From Methylobacterium sp. CB376 (GTDB lineage: Bacteria > Pseudomonadota > Alphaproteobacteria > Rhizobiales > Beijerinckiaceae), in the NCBI RefSeq assembly GCF_029714205.1, contig NZ_CP121648.1, forward strand, positions 6,698,501-6,762,500: a stretch of DNA of 64,000 nt, read 5' to 3'. The notes beneath the pieces were generated by a model. The model was not told where the DNA came from. It did not search any database and worked only from the letters and a program-made list of their open reading frames with translations. A program made the position numbers and the translations under genes. Positions within the stretch are counted from its first letter, which is position 1. Every line of letters starts with the position of its first letter. Shown here piece after piece: positions 45,927 through 54,827 of this stretch.

Positions 45927-47111
45927 CTACCCGAGCTTCGACAGGACGGCCGTGCGGACCTGTGGCGTCGCCGGCGCGCTCCTGGCGCGGATGGCCTCGA
46001 CCAGCCGGTCGATGTCCGCCGTGGTGTTGAACATGCCGAAGGACACTCGGATGCCGTCCCGCTCGGGCGAGACCCGGATGCCGGTGCGTGTGAAGTAGTC
46101 GAGCCAGTCCGCTGCCGGCAGCGCGATGACGTAGATGTGCGGTGCGCGATGCTGCCGCTCGCGCGGGCCGACCAAGCCGACGCCGAGCCCGTCGAGACGC
46201 TCGATCAGGTAGTCGCCGAGGTCGAAGCAATGGTTCTGGATGTTCTCGATCCCGACTTGGCCGATGAGATCGAGCGCCGCGCCGAGCCCCTGGATGGCTG
46301 GCAGGTTGAAGTTGCCGAGTTCGAACCGCCCGGCGGTCGCCGGCAGGGCCATGTTGTCGGCGCGTGCGATGAAATCCGCCGGCGGGCTGGCGAGGCTCGC
46401 TGCCGCCAGATAGGCCGGCTCCAGCTCGATCCGGGTCGCGTCCCAGTAGAGCAGGCCGAGCCCCTGCGGCACGAGAAGGCCCTTATGCGTGCCCGAGCCG
46501 ACGAAGGTGGCCTTCATCGCCTTGGCGTCGATCGGTACGACGCCGATGCCCTGCATCACGTCCACGACGAAGTAGAGGTCGCGCTGCGCACAGAGTTCGC
46601 CGACGCTTTCCACGTCGAACCGGTGTCCGGCGTGGAAGGTGACATGCGACATGGAAATCGCCCGCGTCCGGTCGTCGAGATGCGGCCGAAAGCTCTCCGC
46701 GTTCACCACCTCGCTCATCGGAATGAAGACGACCTCCACGCCCTTCCGCTGCAGGTTGAGGAAGGCGTAGGCGTTGTTGGGATGATCCCCCTCGATCATC
46801 AGAACCTTGTCGCCGGCCCGCAGCGGAAGCGCGTTGGCGGCGATGTTCATGCTTTCCGAGGTGTTCTTGGTGAAGGCGATTTCGTCCGGCCTGGCGCCCA
46901 GGAGGGATGCGACCTTGGCACGGGTCTCCTCCAGCCGGTTGAGCCAGACCTGCTTCGGACCGGCCGTCTCGAAGCCCTCCTGCAGGAAGCGCTCGTAAGC
47001 CTCCTTCACCGGGCGAGAGAGAGGAGTCTGGAAGCCGCTGTCGAGGTAGACCACGTGCTCGGCGGCCGGGAATGCCTGACGGACGGCGGCAACGTCATAG
47101 TGCTGGCTCAT
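45927..47111 (-). CDS. class V aminotransferase / cysteine-desulfurase-like PLP enzyme
   Basis: ATG at 47111 has an excellent GGAGGTGATC site; 394 residues. PLP fold features: YLDSGFQTPLSRPVKEAYER, ARPDEIAFTKNTSESMNIAA, then MIEGDHPNNAYAFLNL, FVVDVMQGIGVVPIDAKAM and the PLP lysine in GSGTHKGLLVPQGLG. It is closest in style to isopenicillin-N-epimerase-like and selenocysteine-lyase-like members, so the reaction could be amino transfer, epimerisation or C-S cleavage. An IclR regulator lies upstream, an amino-acid binding protein downstream. Confidence 0.88.
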   Translation of the reverse strand: MSQHYDVAAVRQAFPAAEHVVYLDSGFQTPLSRPVKEAYERFLQEGFETAGPKQVWLNRLEETRAKVASLLGARPDEIAFTKNTSESMNIAANALPLRAGDKVLMIEGDHPNNAYAFLNLQRKGVEVVFIPMSEVVNAESFRPHLDDRTRAISMSHVTFHAGHRFDVESVGELCAQRDLYFVVDVMQGIGVVPIDAKAMKATFVGSGTHKGLLVPQGLGLLYWDATRIELEPAYLAAASLASPPADFIARADNMALPATAGRFELGNFNLPAIQGLGAALDLIGQVGIENIQNHCFDLGDYLIERLDGLGVGLVGPRERQHRAPHIYVIALPAADWLDYFTRTGIRVSPERDGIRVSFGMFNTTADIDRLVEAIRARSAPATPQVRTAVLSKLG

Positions 47112-47324
47112 GATCACCTCCGGCGACGCGGACATGGCGAAGCACCCGCGCCGGACAGAGCCGGCGGCCTTCTTCATCCAGTCTCGGTGCTTTCGTGACG
47201 CAGGACCGCGCATCCCGCTTAGGATTTGGTCACATCAGCTGCGTGCCCTGAGAATACACAACACGCGCACTGCGTCGAGGATCTGCATCGAAAACTGAGA
47301 GCTTTAATTCCGAAAATTGAGAAT

Positions 47325-48110
47325 TCAGATATCCTCGTTGTCCTGCAGGATTGTCTCTGAGAGGAGGGCCGCCGCCTCCTGCAGAGGACCGATGAAGGTA
47401 TCGAGGCCTGCAAAGCCGACGCGCGCCACCGGCACCGACACGCCCAGGCAGGCGATGAGATCGCCCTCCGGTGAGACGATCGGCACGGCGCAGCCCACGA
47501 CACCGCGAACGAACTCCTCGTTCGTCTTGGCCCAGCCCCTGCGCCGTGTTTCCTCAAGACTGGCCAGCAGCTCGTCGGGGTCGACGATCGTAGTAGGCGT
47601 GTAGCGGACAAGGTTCATCGAATGGGCCAGGCGGTGCCTCATTTTGGCAGGCAGCCGGCTCATGTAAATCTTGCCTGTCGAAGTGCAGTGCAGAGGTGCG
47701 GAGTCGCTGGGATTGAACTGCAAGCTCTGCTGTTCCTTTGACCGTACGCTGTCGACATAGACCACAGCATGGTCGCGCACGACACCGATCTCGCATTGTT
47801 CGCCGATCCGATCGGCCACGGCGCTCAAGACGGCCTGCCGGCGTACGGTGCGGAACGCTGCCCCGATTGTCTTGGCCGAGAGCGTGACGAGCCTGCTGCC
47901 GACGACGTAGCGCTTCGTGCCGAGGGCCTTCTGGATCAGGCCCCGATGTTCGAGGTTGCCGATGAGGCGGTGGGCCGTCGGCAGCGGCAGCGCGAGCCCA
48001 GCGGCAATCTCGGCAGCCGAGAGGGCCTTCTTCTGCTCGGCGATGAACGTCAGGATCGCGATGGCCCGGTCCAACGGCCCAGCCGGTGAGCTGTCGTGTT
48101 CGTCGGCCAC
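47325..48110 (-). CDS. IclR-family transcriptional regulator
   Basis: I use the GTG at 48110 (VADEHDSSPAGPLDRAIAIL); an ATG further upstream adds a poor extension. 261 residues. The N-terminal helix-turn-helix is ALSAAEIAAGLALPLPTAHR, and the IclR effector domain follows (IGVVRDHAVVYVDSVRSKEQ, LHCTSTGKIYMSRLP, GVVGCAVPIVSPEGDLIACL). It reads in the same direction as the aminotransferase and binding-protein genes and is 213 bp upstream, so it probably controls them. Confidence 0.92.
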   Translation of the reverse strand: MADEHDSSPAGPLDRAIAILTFIAEQKKALSAAEIAAGLALPLPTAHRLIGNLEHRGLIQKALGTKRYVVGSRLVTLSAKTIGAAFRTVRRQAVLSAVADRIGEQCEIGVVRDHAVVYVDSVRSKEQQSLQFNPSDSAPLHCTSTGKIYMSRLPAKMRHRLAHSMNLVRYTPTTIVDPDELLASLEETRRRGWAKTNEEFVRGVVGCAVPIVSPEGDLIACLGVSVPVARVGFAGLDTFIGPLQEAAALLSETILQDNEDI

Positions 48111-48249
48111 GATACATCCCTTTGCGTGAGTGCGGCTTCGCTGCGTCCTACTATTATGGGACCGAACATCTAGGTGGGTGAGACAGCTTGACCGCCGAGG
48201 AGCCACTACGAGCTCGACAGCGGCTGCCCGCCCACACCACCTCAACGCT

Positions 48250-48790
48250 GGGACATTGTTGGCGACGTCGATGGCTACGCCAATCGCTGAGTTGGCGAGA
48301 AGTGCGACCGCCAGCTTCGGAAGGTCCGCAGGCGGGTCCAGGCCCGGCTGGGCCGAGAGGGTCGGTCGGCCAGGGCCTCGGGTCCCCCTCGCTGGTAGGC
48401 GTCGTACCAGCGGCAGAAGGTGGCGCGCGGGATGCCGAGTTTCTCCAGGGTGGCGCGCACCGGCAGGCGGGATTGCTCGACCAGCCGGATGATCTCCAGC
48501 TTCTCAGGAGCCGGGTACCTCATGCCTCGTCGCCCCCAGCCCCGCTCATGCTTTTTTGAGCGGGCGGTTCTCCAGGGTGAGATCGGCCACGACCTCCTTG
48601 AGCGCGCTGGCCTCGCGGCGCAGGTCCTTGACCTCGTCCGAGGTGGCGGCGCGGGCCGTGTCGCCGCGAAGGCCCTCGAGCACGATGCGGATCTTCTCCT
48701 CGGCCGTGAACTGCCGGCGGGTGGCGCGGCGGATGTTCTTGATCACCATCTCTGCCGGCTTCCGCAACGGCCCGGATGTCTGCTTCATTC
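48250..48790 (-). mobile_element. IS3-family remnant (OrfA with internal deletion, OrfB start)
   Basis: OrfA at 48546-48788 reads MKQTSGPLRKPAEMVIKNIR, RATRRQFTAEEKIRIVLEGL and then jumps to RGDTARAATSDEVKDLRREA; about 35 residues of the normal OrfA are missing in frame. OrfB at 48275-48523 begins MRYPAPEKLEIIRLVEQSRL and PVRATLEKLGIPRATFCRWY but loses frame after DRPSRPSRAW. The rest of the transposase, including the DDE core, is absent. Both pieces are inactive. Confidence 0.85.
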
Positions 48791-48849
48791 TCGCTCCTGG
48801 GGCTACGATGAACCAGCCATCCTCCGTTCGTGAAGGGCCTTAATCTGTC

Positions 48850-49140
48850 TCACGGGCGCTGACGGCGGACAATGCGCGACCTGATGAGCGGTAGTCGATT
48901 GGCAGCTCGACTCCGAGTGCCGGACCCTGCTTGGCCCGCTCCAGCGCGCAAGCACCGAACAAGCCGAAAGGGACGAGCGCCTCCCCCGCGGAGACCCGGT
49001 CCGGCATAGTGTGGGTCGCGATGTAGAGCTTCCCACCAACCTGCCCTGAGGCATAGACGATGTCCCAGGTTCGGGCTGCCTCCTGGAGGCTCTGCGCGAG
49101 GGAGAGGAAACCTCGCTGGGCTCCAGAGGTCGTCCGGGGA
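48850..49140 (-). pseudogene. remnant of a binding protein paralogous to 34846-35910
   Basis: The minus strand holds, with gaps, KLYIATHTMPDRVSAGEALV, PFGLFGACALERAKQGPALG and VELPIDY. It parallels KLYTTTTHMLDRVVAGEALL, AFDVFGAYALERAKQDPRLG and VVLPADY of the intact protein next to the TctDE-like system. Only about 95 codons are recognisable and both ends are lost. It is flanked on the left by the IS3 remnant, which may have caused the loss. Confidence 0.7.
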
Positions 49141-49162
49141 CGGACTCACCGGAGCGCGCCTT

Positions 49163-49978
49163 TCAGGCCGGGGCCGGTGGCCCGCGCTGTGGCGCCGGCG
49201 CGAGATGCGTTTGCGCCGCTGCCGCGGCGGTGCCGCCCTCGCGCGCGCCGAGCACCATCTCCCGCGCCCAGTTGAGGAGAAGCGAGGTGTAGGCCTGCTG
49301 CCAGGGCTCCTCGGACAGGCCGTGGTCGGCGCCCTCGATCACCCGGTAGGTCAGCGAGCGCGTCCGCTCGAAGGCCGCCATGTAGTTCGCGATCACCGGC
49401 GGCGGGACGGTGTCGTCGCGCTCGGACTGCACAATCAGCACGTCGCCCTGGAACGCCGCGCACGCGCCCAGCGCCCGGTTGTCATCAGGCGAAACTTGGC
49501 CTCGCCGGTAGGCCATCAGCGCTTCGCGGTCGAGCCGCGCCTTCGGCACATCCCAGTCCTCGTCCCTGTAGAGCGCGGGTACGCGCAGGGCGAGCCAGCG
49601 CACCGCGCGCAGCGAGCTGAGGATCGTGGCCAGGTAGGCCCCGTAGCTGCTGCCGACCACGGCGACGGCGGCGGGATCGACCCCGGGCCGGCCAGTGAGC
49701 GCGTCGTAGGCGGCGAGGACGTCGCGCAGGTTCTCCTCGCGGGTCACCGTCTCGTGCCGCGGGTCGCCCCTCGCCACCCCGCGCGGCTCGAAGGTCAGGC
49801 ACACGCAGCCGAGCGCCGCGATCTCACCCGCCCGCGCGAGGTACTGCTCCCGGGTGCTGCCCCAGCCCTGCAGGAACAAGAAGCCAGGCACCAGGGGCCC
49901 CGGCGAGACCAGGGTGCCCGGGAGCCGCTCCTCGCTGCCGTCCACCGCGACGGTGATGGCCTCCTCACGGACTGCCAT
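49163..49978 (-). CDS. alpha/beta hydrolase (dienelactone-hydrolase/acyl-peptidase-like)
   Basis: The ATG at 49978 (MAVREEAITVAVDGSEERLP) gives 271 residues. The hydrolase fold is clear: FLFLQGWGSTREQYLARAGE, the nucleophile elbow VVGSSYGAYLA with its serine, acid QSERDDTVPPP and histidine in EGADHGLSEEPW. The start overlaps the end of the DUF3182 gene by 14 bases, so translation is coupled. The substrate is unknown. The last 25 residues are Pro/Ala-rich. Confidence 0.88.
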   Translation of the reverse strand: MAVREEAITVAVDGSEERLPGTLVSPGPLVPGFLFLQGWGSTREQYLARAGEIAALGCVCLTFEPRGVARGDPRHETVTREENLRDVLAAYDALTGRPGVDPAAVAVVGSSYGAYLATILSSLRAVRWLALRVPALYRDEDWDVPKARLDREALMAYRRGQVSPDDNRALGACAAFQGDVLIVQSERDDTVPPPVIANYMAAFERTRSLTYRVIEGADHGLSEEPWQQAYTSLLLNWAREMVLGAREGGTAAAAAQTHLAPAPQRGPPAPA

Positions 49979-51125
49979 GCGGCCCCGCAAAGGCGTACTT
50001 CGTCATGGGACCGACCCGCTCGTCCTCGCCGCGGAAGTACACCACCGCGCCCGGCGGCGGCGCGTGGTGCTGGCCATAGATCTCGACGGTGGAGGCGCGC
50101 ACGACCCGCAGCCCCGGGTCGGCCCGGAAGGCTTCGAGGGCCGCGACCTCGGCGCCGCTGGCGCCACCCGCGCGCCAGGACTGCTCCAGCACGCCCGAGC
50201 GCCTGCGCCCGGCCGCGTCCACACCCTGCGCGACGTCGTAGTTGCGTCGCGACGCGAACAGTCCCGGGAAGCACTCCATCGCGGCGGCATCGTAGGTGCG
50301 CGCCTGCGCCACCGCAAGGCGGGCCCCTTCGGGGAGATCGAGCGCGAGCAGCGCCTCGAAGTCACCCCGGGCGACGAGGAGATCCGACCCGCCGTACACT
50401 TGCGCGCCGCCGTTGTCCGGCGTCAGGCGCTGGGTGCCGCAGTAGCTCGCCACGAGGTCGGCCACGCGCACCTGGCCGACGCTGTAGGTCGTGACCTCGG
50501 CGAGGTCCTCCTCAAGCACGAGGCCGTGGCCGGACAGCTCGGCCGCGTCCGCCGCGGCGAGCGCCGCCTCCAGCTCGGCGGCGCCGCAGACCGCGATCTG
50601 GCCTCGCCCGGCGGTCGCCCGCACGGCCTTCAGGCGCACCGGCCCGTGCCCGAGCAGGCGCAAGCCGGCGCGGCGCGCATCCTCGGGCGCGAACGCGGAA
50701 AAGCCGCGCAGGACGACGTCGCGCACCCGGTGCCCGAACTCGCGGGACCAGCCGGTCGGGGCGAAGGCGTCCGGCTCGACCAGCGGGTGGGTGATCGCCT
50801 TCGTGGCCACGCACGCGTGCGGAGCAACGCCGCCGAACAGGTCGTGCTCGCCGCGCACGCCGAACGCCGCGGCCTCGGCCCCGACGAGCGTGTCGGCCGG
50901 CACGAGGTAGACCGGGCCGCGGTGAGGAAACGGCGGGTCGAGCTCGCCTGCGAAGTCGAAGTCTTTGAGGGCAGCCAGGCGCCTCGCGAGCTCGGCGCGG
51001 GTGGCCCGCTCGTGGCGGGACGCGAAACCGGTGCCGGGCATGGGTACCACCACGACGCCGCGGCACGCCCGGGTGGTCTGCTCCACGACGCTCGAAGGCG
51101 TCGCCGCCGTCTGGATCATGGCCAT
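49965..51125 (-). CDS. DUF3182 family protein
   Basis: ATG at 51125 with AGGAGGAGAC gives 386 residues. The DUF3182 pattern is present along the length: DPPFPHRGPVYLVPADTLVG, HACVATKAITHPLVEPDAFA, GPVRLKAVRATAGRGQIAVC, SGHGLVLEEDLAEVTTYSVG, ARTYDAAAMECFPGLFASRR. The order of basic and acidic blocks resembles an ATP-grasp fold, but no reaction is known. It is coupled to the alpha/beta hydrolase gene and lies 30 bp after a YdcZ transporter gene, so these three form one operon. Confidence 0.85.
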   Translation of the reverse strand: MAMIQTAATPSSVVEQTTRACRGVVVVPMPGTGFASRHERATRAELARRLAALKDFDFAGELDPPFPHRGPVYLVPADTLVGAEAAAFGVRGEHDLFGGVAPHACVATKAITHPLVEPDAFAPTGWSREFGHRVRDVVLRGFSAFAPEDARRAGLRLLGHGPVRLKAVRATAGRGQIAVCGAAELEAALAAADAAELSGHGLVLEEDLAEVTTYSVGQVRVADLVASYCGTQRLTPDNGGAQVYGGSDLLVARGDFEALLALDLPEGARLAVAQARTYDAAAMECFPGLFASRRNYDVAQGVDAAGRRRSGVLEQSWRAGGASGAEVAALEAFRADPGLRVVRASTVEIYGQHHAPPPGAVVYFRGEDERVGPMTKYAFAGPHGSP

Positions 51126-51154
51126 GTCTCCTCCTGGGTCCGTCCCTCCCGTGC

Positions 51155-51601
51155 TCAGAACCGGGCCACCAGCACCATCCCGACGATCATCAGCAGGGCT
51201 CCGAGCAGGCGCCAGACGTTGGCCGCGTGCACCTCGAAACCAAGCCAGCCGAAATGGTCGAGCAGCACGGAGGCAATCACCTGTCCGGTGACAACAGAGG
51301 CCATCAGGGTCGCGGCACCCAAGCGGTAGGCCAGCAGGATCGCGGCCAAGCCGTAGGCTGCACCCGCCACCCCCCCGATCCAGGCCCACCAGAGCACGCC
51401 CGAGAGCTTGTCGAAGTCCGGCCAGGACTGGCGGCTGACAAGGTTGGCGAGAACGACGATGCTGATCCCGAGCCCGTAGTTGATCAGCAGAGCTGGCAGG
51501 GGTTCGCCCAGGCTCTTCTTCAGCGCCGCATTGCTGCCCGCCTGGAGCGTCGTCAGAGCGCCCGCGAGCACCGCGAAGGGAACCATCATCCAAGACAGCA
51601 T
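51155..51601 (-). CDS. YdcZ-family (DUF606) DMT transporter, second copy
   Basis: 148 residues and five membrane helices: VPFAVLAGALTTLQAGSNAA, SIVVLANLVS, WWAWIGGVAGAAYGLAAILL, and LGAATLMASVVTGQVIASVL with DHFGWLGF. It shares the LGAATxxAxxVTGQxxAS.. and DHFGW motifs with the copy at 43167 but is clearly diverged. First gene of the YdcZ-DUF3182-hydrolase unit; export of their product is plausible. Confidence 0.88.
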   Translation of the reverse strand: MLSWMMVPFAVLAGALTTLQAGSNAALKKSLGEPLPALLINYGLGISIVVLANLVSRQSWPDFDKLSGVLWWAWIGGVAGAAYGLAAILLAYRLGAATLMASVVTGQVIASVLLDHFGWLGFEVHAANVWRLLGALLMIVGMVLVARF

Positions 51602-51626
51602 GCCGGTCGTATGTCCACCAAACCGC

Positions 51627-51923
51627 CTAGCTCTTGGGCACTTTCAGGTGCTCGATCGTGTAGTCGGCGTTGCAGAGGTCGCCCTCGTCGCCACCATCGC
51701 CGAAGGCCGTCAGCGTGTCGGCCACGCCGATCAGGTAGGCACCGCACCACCCGGACGCCGCGCCCTGCTCGGCGCGGCACACCGCTTCGAGACTGCGTGT
51801 CGTCCGGTCGCGCATGTCCACAATGTGCGCTCCCTGACCGGCGCCTGAGGGTTGCACGTCGGTGGCCACCGTGGTCAGCCCGCCAGCAAGGACGGCCATC
51901 GGAACAGCGACCCGGGCAAGCAT
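51627..51923 (-). CDS. small secreted protein, Rap1a/Tai-like
   Basis: ATG at 51923 (an in-frame ATG at 51935 is also possible) gives 98 residues with a short signal peptide (RVAVPMAVLAGGLTTVATDV). The body has paired cysteines around CRAEQGAASGWCGAYLIGVA and DEGDLCNADYTIEHL, reminiscent of the Rap1a/Tai immunity-type fold (C..GYI.GV.D). No type VI effector is nearby, so an immunity role is not implied. It lies 13 bp after the ATP-grasp gene. Confidence 0.55.
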   Translation of the reverse strand: MLARVAVPMAVLAGGLTTVATDVQPSGAGQGAHIVDMRDRTTRSLEAVCRAEQGAASGWCGAYLIGVADTLTAFGDGGDEGDLCNADYTIEHLKVPKS

Positions 51924-51936
51924 GCGGGCCTCCAAC

Positions 51937-52995
51937 TTACCGCCTCGCGGGGTGCCTGCACGCCGTCACGTGTGATCTCAGCCGCTTCAGCGCCGTCTTG
52001 GCCAGTCCTTCCGGGGCCTCCTCGGGGACCGGAAACACCGAGCTGACGTTGATCTCGCACAGCACGTAGGTGTCCTCCCCCGCGGGCGTCGGCGGACCCA
52101 GCAGGAAATCGGCGTCCCAGATCACCGGCAGGGCGTCCAGGTCGATCCCCAGCAGGTGAGCCATCTGCGGCACCCACTCGTGTTCCAGCAAGTCCCGCAG
52201 GTGCTGGAACCGGGGATCGTCCGGCCCGGAGTAGAGGCGCGGCCCGGCCGGCCCGATCTCAGGCGGCGCCAGGGCGCGGACCAGCTGATGGCCGAACCCC
52301 ACCACCTGGTCACCGGAGAGGTAGCCGCGGACCATGCCCTCCAGGTGCCGTGCCTGGAACGGCTGATCCACCAGCGTGCCGGCATGGGTGAAGTCGACCA
52401 GCCGTTCCGCCATGAACGCGTCGAGGGGGACGGTGCGCACGCGGCGGTCGCCCCAGGCCTCCTGCACGATGACGTCCGCACCGGCGGCCCGTTCGACCTT
52501 CCAGACCCCTTGCCCGCCGTTGCCGCGGTTCCGCTTCAGCACCCGCGGACCCGCGGCCACCCGCGCGGGAAACGCCGCTCTGAACGAGGCGGGCTCCGGA
52601 TAGACGTACGTGTCCGTGCCCCAACCCAGCTCTCGGGTTCGGAACAGCACCTCCTTGGTGCCCATCTTGGCGATGACGTCCGGATGGGCGCTGACGAAGA
52701 TGCCGGCCGCGGCCACCTCCCGCAGCAGGTCGTCCAGCCGCCCCCGACCATCGCCGTCCGGGGTCGTGATCGGGTTTACCCAGACCAGCACGCCATCCAC
52801 GCCCATCAGCTGAGCGCGAACCTCATCGCTGAGCGCGTCCGACCAGACGGCCGGTTCCGCGGCAATCCCCTGCTGCGCCAGTGCGGCGAAGATCGCACTG
52901 AGGCGGCCTGTGTCCGGCCGTGCCTCGGCACGCGCCTGCGCATCGCCGTGGGAAACAACGGCAACCTTGAAGCGGCGTTGAGGAGCACCGGTCAT
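51937..52995 (-). CDS. ATP-grasp-like protein of the Cj0069 family
   Basis: ATG at 52995 behind GAGGTGGTC; an upstream TTG would add five residues. 352 residues. The N-terminal part is a Rossmann-like domain (FKVAVVSHGDAQARAEARPD, GVDGVLVWVNPITTPDGDGR). ATP-grasp features follow: VIAKMGTKEVLFRTRELGWG, GPRVLKRNRGNGGQGVWKVE, and the metal-binding end YVLCEINVSSVFPVPEEAP with E and N residues. This resembles the Cj0069 family of unknown function. It and DUF3182 make two ATP-grasp-like enzymes within 3 kb. Confidence 0.75.
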   Translation of the reverse strand: MTGAPQRRFKVAVVSHGDAQARAEARPDTGRLSAIFAALAQQGIAAEPAVWSDALSDEVRAQLMGVDGVLVWVNPITTPDGDGRGRLDDLLREVAAAGIFVSAHPDVIAKMGTKEVLFRTRELGWGTDTYVYPEPASFRAAFPARVAAGPRVLKRNRGNGGQGVWKVERAAGADVIVQEAWGDRRVRTVPLDAFMAERLVDFTHAGTLVDQPFQARHLEGMVRGYLSGDQVVGFGHQLVRALAPPEIGPAGPRLYSGPDDPRFQHLRDLLEHEWVPQMAHLLGIDLDALPVIWDADFLLGPPTPAGEDTYVLCEINVSSVFPVPEEAPEGLAKTALKRLRSHVTACRHPARR

Positions 52996-53067
52996 GACCA
53001 CCTCAGACAATGCCCAGCAGCCCTGCCCCTGGCGCAGTCCGGCTGAGTTCGTGACATCTGCCCACCC

Positions 53068-54075
53068 CTAATCGACGGGTCGAAACACCAAGACGGCCGC
53101 GCCCGCTGTGCCAGTGTCGGGCGCCGCCACGAGCAGACGGTCGAGCGCGGGCAGGAACAGGGAGGTCCGCGCCCCTGGTCGGGTCGGGATGCGCGCGAGG
53201 GCGCGATAGGAGCGCCCGTCCTCCTGCAGGACGTCGACCACACCTTGTCCGCAGCTGACGTAGACCCGCCGGCGCTTGGGATCGAGGGAGATGTCGTCCG
53301 CGTCGCCACAGGTCGGCACCCGGGCAAGCACGCTCCCGTCCTGCACGGCGAAGACGGCCAGGAGGGCAGGAGACCGATAGACGACGAGGAGCCGCGCGCC
53401 GGCTTCGTCCAACGCCATCGGGAAGTTGCCGCCCGCAGAGGGCAGGCTCCAGCGCGCGATCTGGCGGCCGTTGTCGCGATCGAGCACCGCGATCTCGTGC
53501 GCTTCGGGCACATTGACGTAGATCTGGCGTCCCTGAGCGTCGAGCTGGAACGCCTCGGGATGTCCGGCGAGCGGGACCTCCGCCAGCTTGGTGCCGTCCG
53601 GCCCAAGAACCGCGATCGCGCCTTGCCCGTAGCCGATGACGACCTGCTTCGCACGCGGATCGATCCGAAGGTTATCGGCGTCCTCACCCAGCCTCACGGC
53701 GCCGAGCGGCGCGTAATCCGAGCCGCTGTAGCGGCGCACGGTGCCGTCACCTGCGCTCGCCACGAACACGGTGTCGTTGTCGGCCAGATAGGCGATGCCC
53801 TGCGGCGCACGGAGGCCCGCGATGCGATGCACGAGCCGACCGTCGCCGACGTCGATGACGCCGATGCTGCCATTGCCGAGCTCGGCGACGAGCAGCCGGT
53901 GCCGGGCAGCATCGAAGGCAAGGTGGTCGATGCGGCCGCGCACGTCGCCGAGCGGGATCGTTCGGTCAAGCAGCAACGGTGTGGTGCCGGCGGCCAATCC
54001 TGGCGCGGGTTGGGCGGCAAGCAGCAGGCCGGCCGCCACCTGAGCAAGAACGGATCCGAAGAGCTTCGACGACAT
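53068..54075 (-). CDS. secreted YncE-like beta-propeller protein
   Basis: ATG at 54075 gives 335 residues with a signal peptide (VLAQVAAGLLLAAQPAPGLA). The rest is a run of seven-bladed-propeller repeats: RIDHLAFDAARHRLLVAELG, NGSIGVIDVGDGRLV, GIAYLADNDTVFVASAGDGT, YVNVPEAHEIAVLDRDNGRQ, RVYVSCGQGVVDVLQEDGRS. YncE-type propellers are periplasmic with no agreed function. It is the last gene downstream of the chromate/SOD cluster on the same strand, 28 bp after SOD. Confidence 0.85.
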   Translation of the reverse strand: MSSKLFGSVLAQVAAGLLLAAQPAPGLAAGTTPLLLDRTIPLGDVRGRIDHLAFDAARHRLLVAELGNGSIGVIDVGDGRLVHRIAGLRAPQGIAYLADNDTVFVASAGDGTVRRYSGSDYAPLGAVRLGEDADNLRIDPRAKQVVIGYGQGAIAVLGPDGTKLAEVPLAGHPEAFQLDAQGRQIYVNVPEAHEIAVLDRDNGRQIARWSLPSAGGNFPMALDEAGARLLVVYRSPALLAVFAVQDGSVLARVPTCGDADDISLDPKRRRVYVSCGQGVVDVLQEDGRSYRALARIPTRPGARTSLFLPALDRLLVAAPDTGTAGAAVLVFRPVD

Positions 54076-54103
54076 GGGCCTGTCACTTTTGGAGAGAGTC
54101 GAC

Positions 54104-54718
54104 TTACCCCGGGGTTTCTGTGTAGCCATCATGACCCAAGGCTAAGAATAGCCTCGTCGCGTTCTCCCAGCGGATCGCCTGCATGAAGGTGTCGACGTAG
54201 GTCGCGGCCTTGGCGCCGTAGTCGACGTGGTAGGAATGCTCGTACATGTCGAGCGCCAGGATCGGCACGCCTCCCGCCAGCGTGTGCGCGTGGTCGGCAG
54301 CCCACTGGTTGACCAGCTTGCCGTCCCGCGGCGACCAGGACAGGAGCACCCACCCGGAACCGCCGGCCAGGGCCTTGCCCATGGCGACGAACTCCGAGCG
54401 CCAGCGCCGGACCGAACCAAAGCTGCGGGCGAGGGCGTGACGCAGTGCCGGCCCCGGTTCACTCTCCTCGCCGAGCCCATCGAAGAAGAGTTCATGCAGG
54501 ATCATGGAGTTCATCGCGATCAACTGCTCGCGCTTGAGCCCGTTGATCATGAAGCCGGAGGCGGTCTCGTAGTCCAACCCGGAGATCTGTTCCTCTAGGA
54601 GATTCAGGCGCTTCACGGCGCCCCCGTAGCTGTTCTCGTAATGGCTGATGATCAGCCGTTCCGACATGCCTTTGATCCGGGCGGGGTCGCAACCGAGCGG
54701 TTTTATGGCGTAGGTCAT
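54104..54718 (-). CDS. chrC: Fe/Mn-type superoxide dismutase, ChrC-like
   Basis: ATG at 54718 behind AGGGGAGATC; 204 residues, the usual size. Metal ligands can be traced: first His in IISHYENSYGG, second in NSMILHELFFDG, and the Asp/His pair in LALDMYEHSYHVDYG. The GGSGWVLLSWSPRDGKL strand is typical of the family. In chromate operons (chrBACF) the SOD-like ChrC removes superoxide formed as Cr(VI) is reduced; the chrB and chrA genes lie upstream on the same strand, supporting that role. Confidence 0.88.
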   Translation of the reverse strand: MTYAIKPLGCDPARIKGMSERLIISHYENSYGGAVKRLNLLEEQISGLDYETASGFMINGLKREQLIAMNSMILHELFFDGLGEESEPGPALRHALARSFGSVRRWRSEFVAMGKALAGGSGWVLLSWSPRDGKLVNQWAADHAHTLAGGVPILALDMYEHSYHVDYGAKAATYVDTFMQAIRWENATRLFLALGHDGYTETPG

Positions 54719-54827
54719 CCCGATCTCCCCTGATCGCGTGCAGGCCTGATCACCCCGGGGCCAGCCGGTCCCCTCATTGCGTGCTGCTCGCGACGAGCGG
54801 CCTGGCTGGCCTGTGCGCGTGGCCTTA

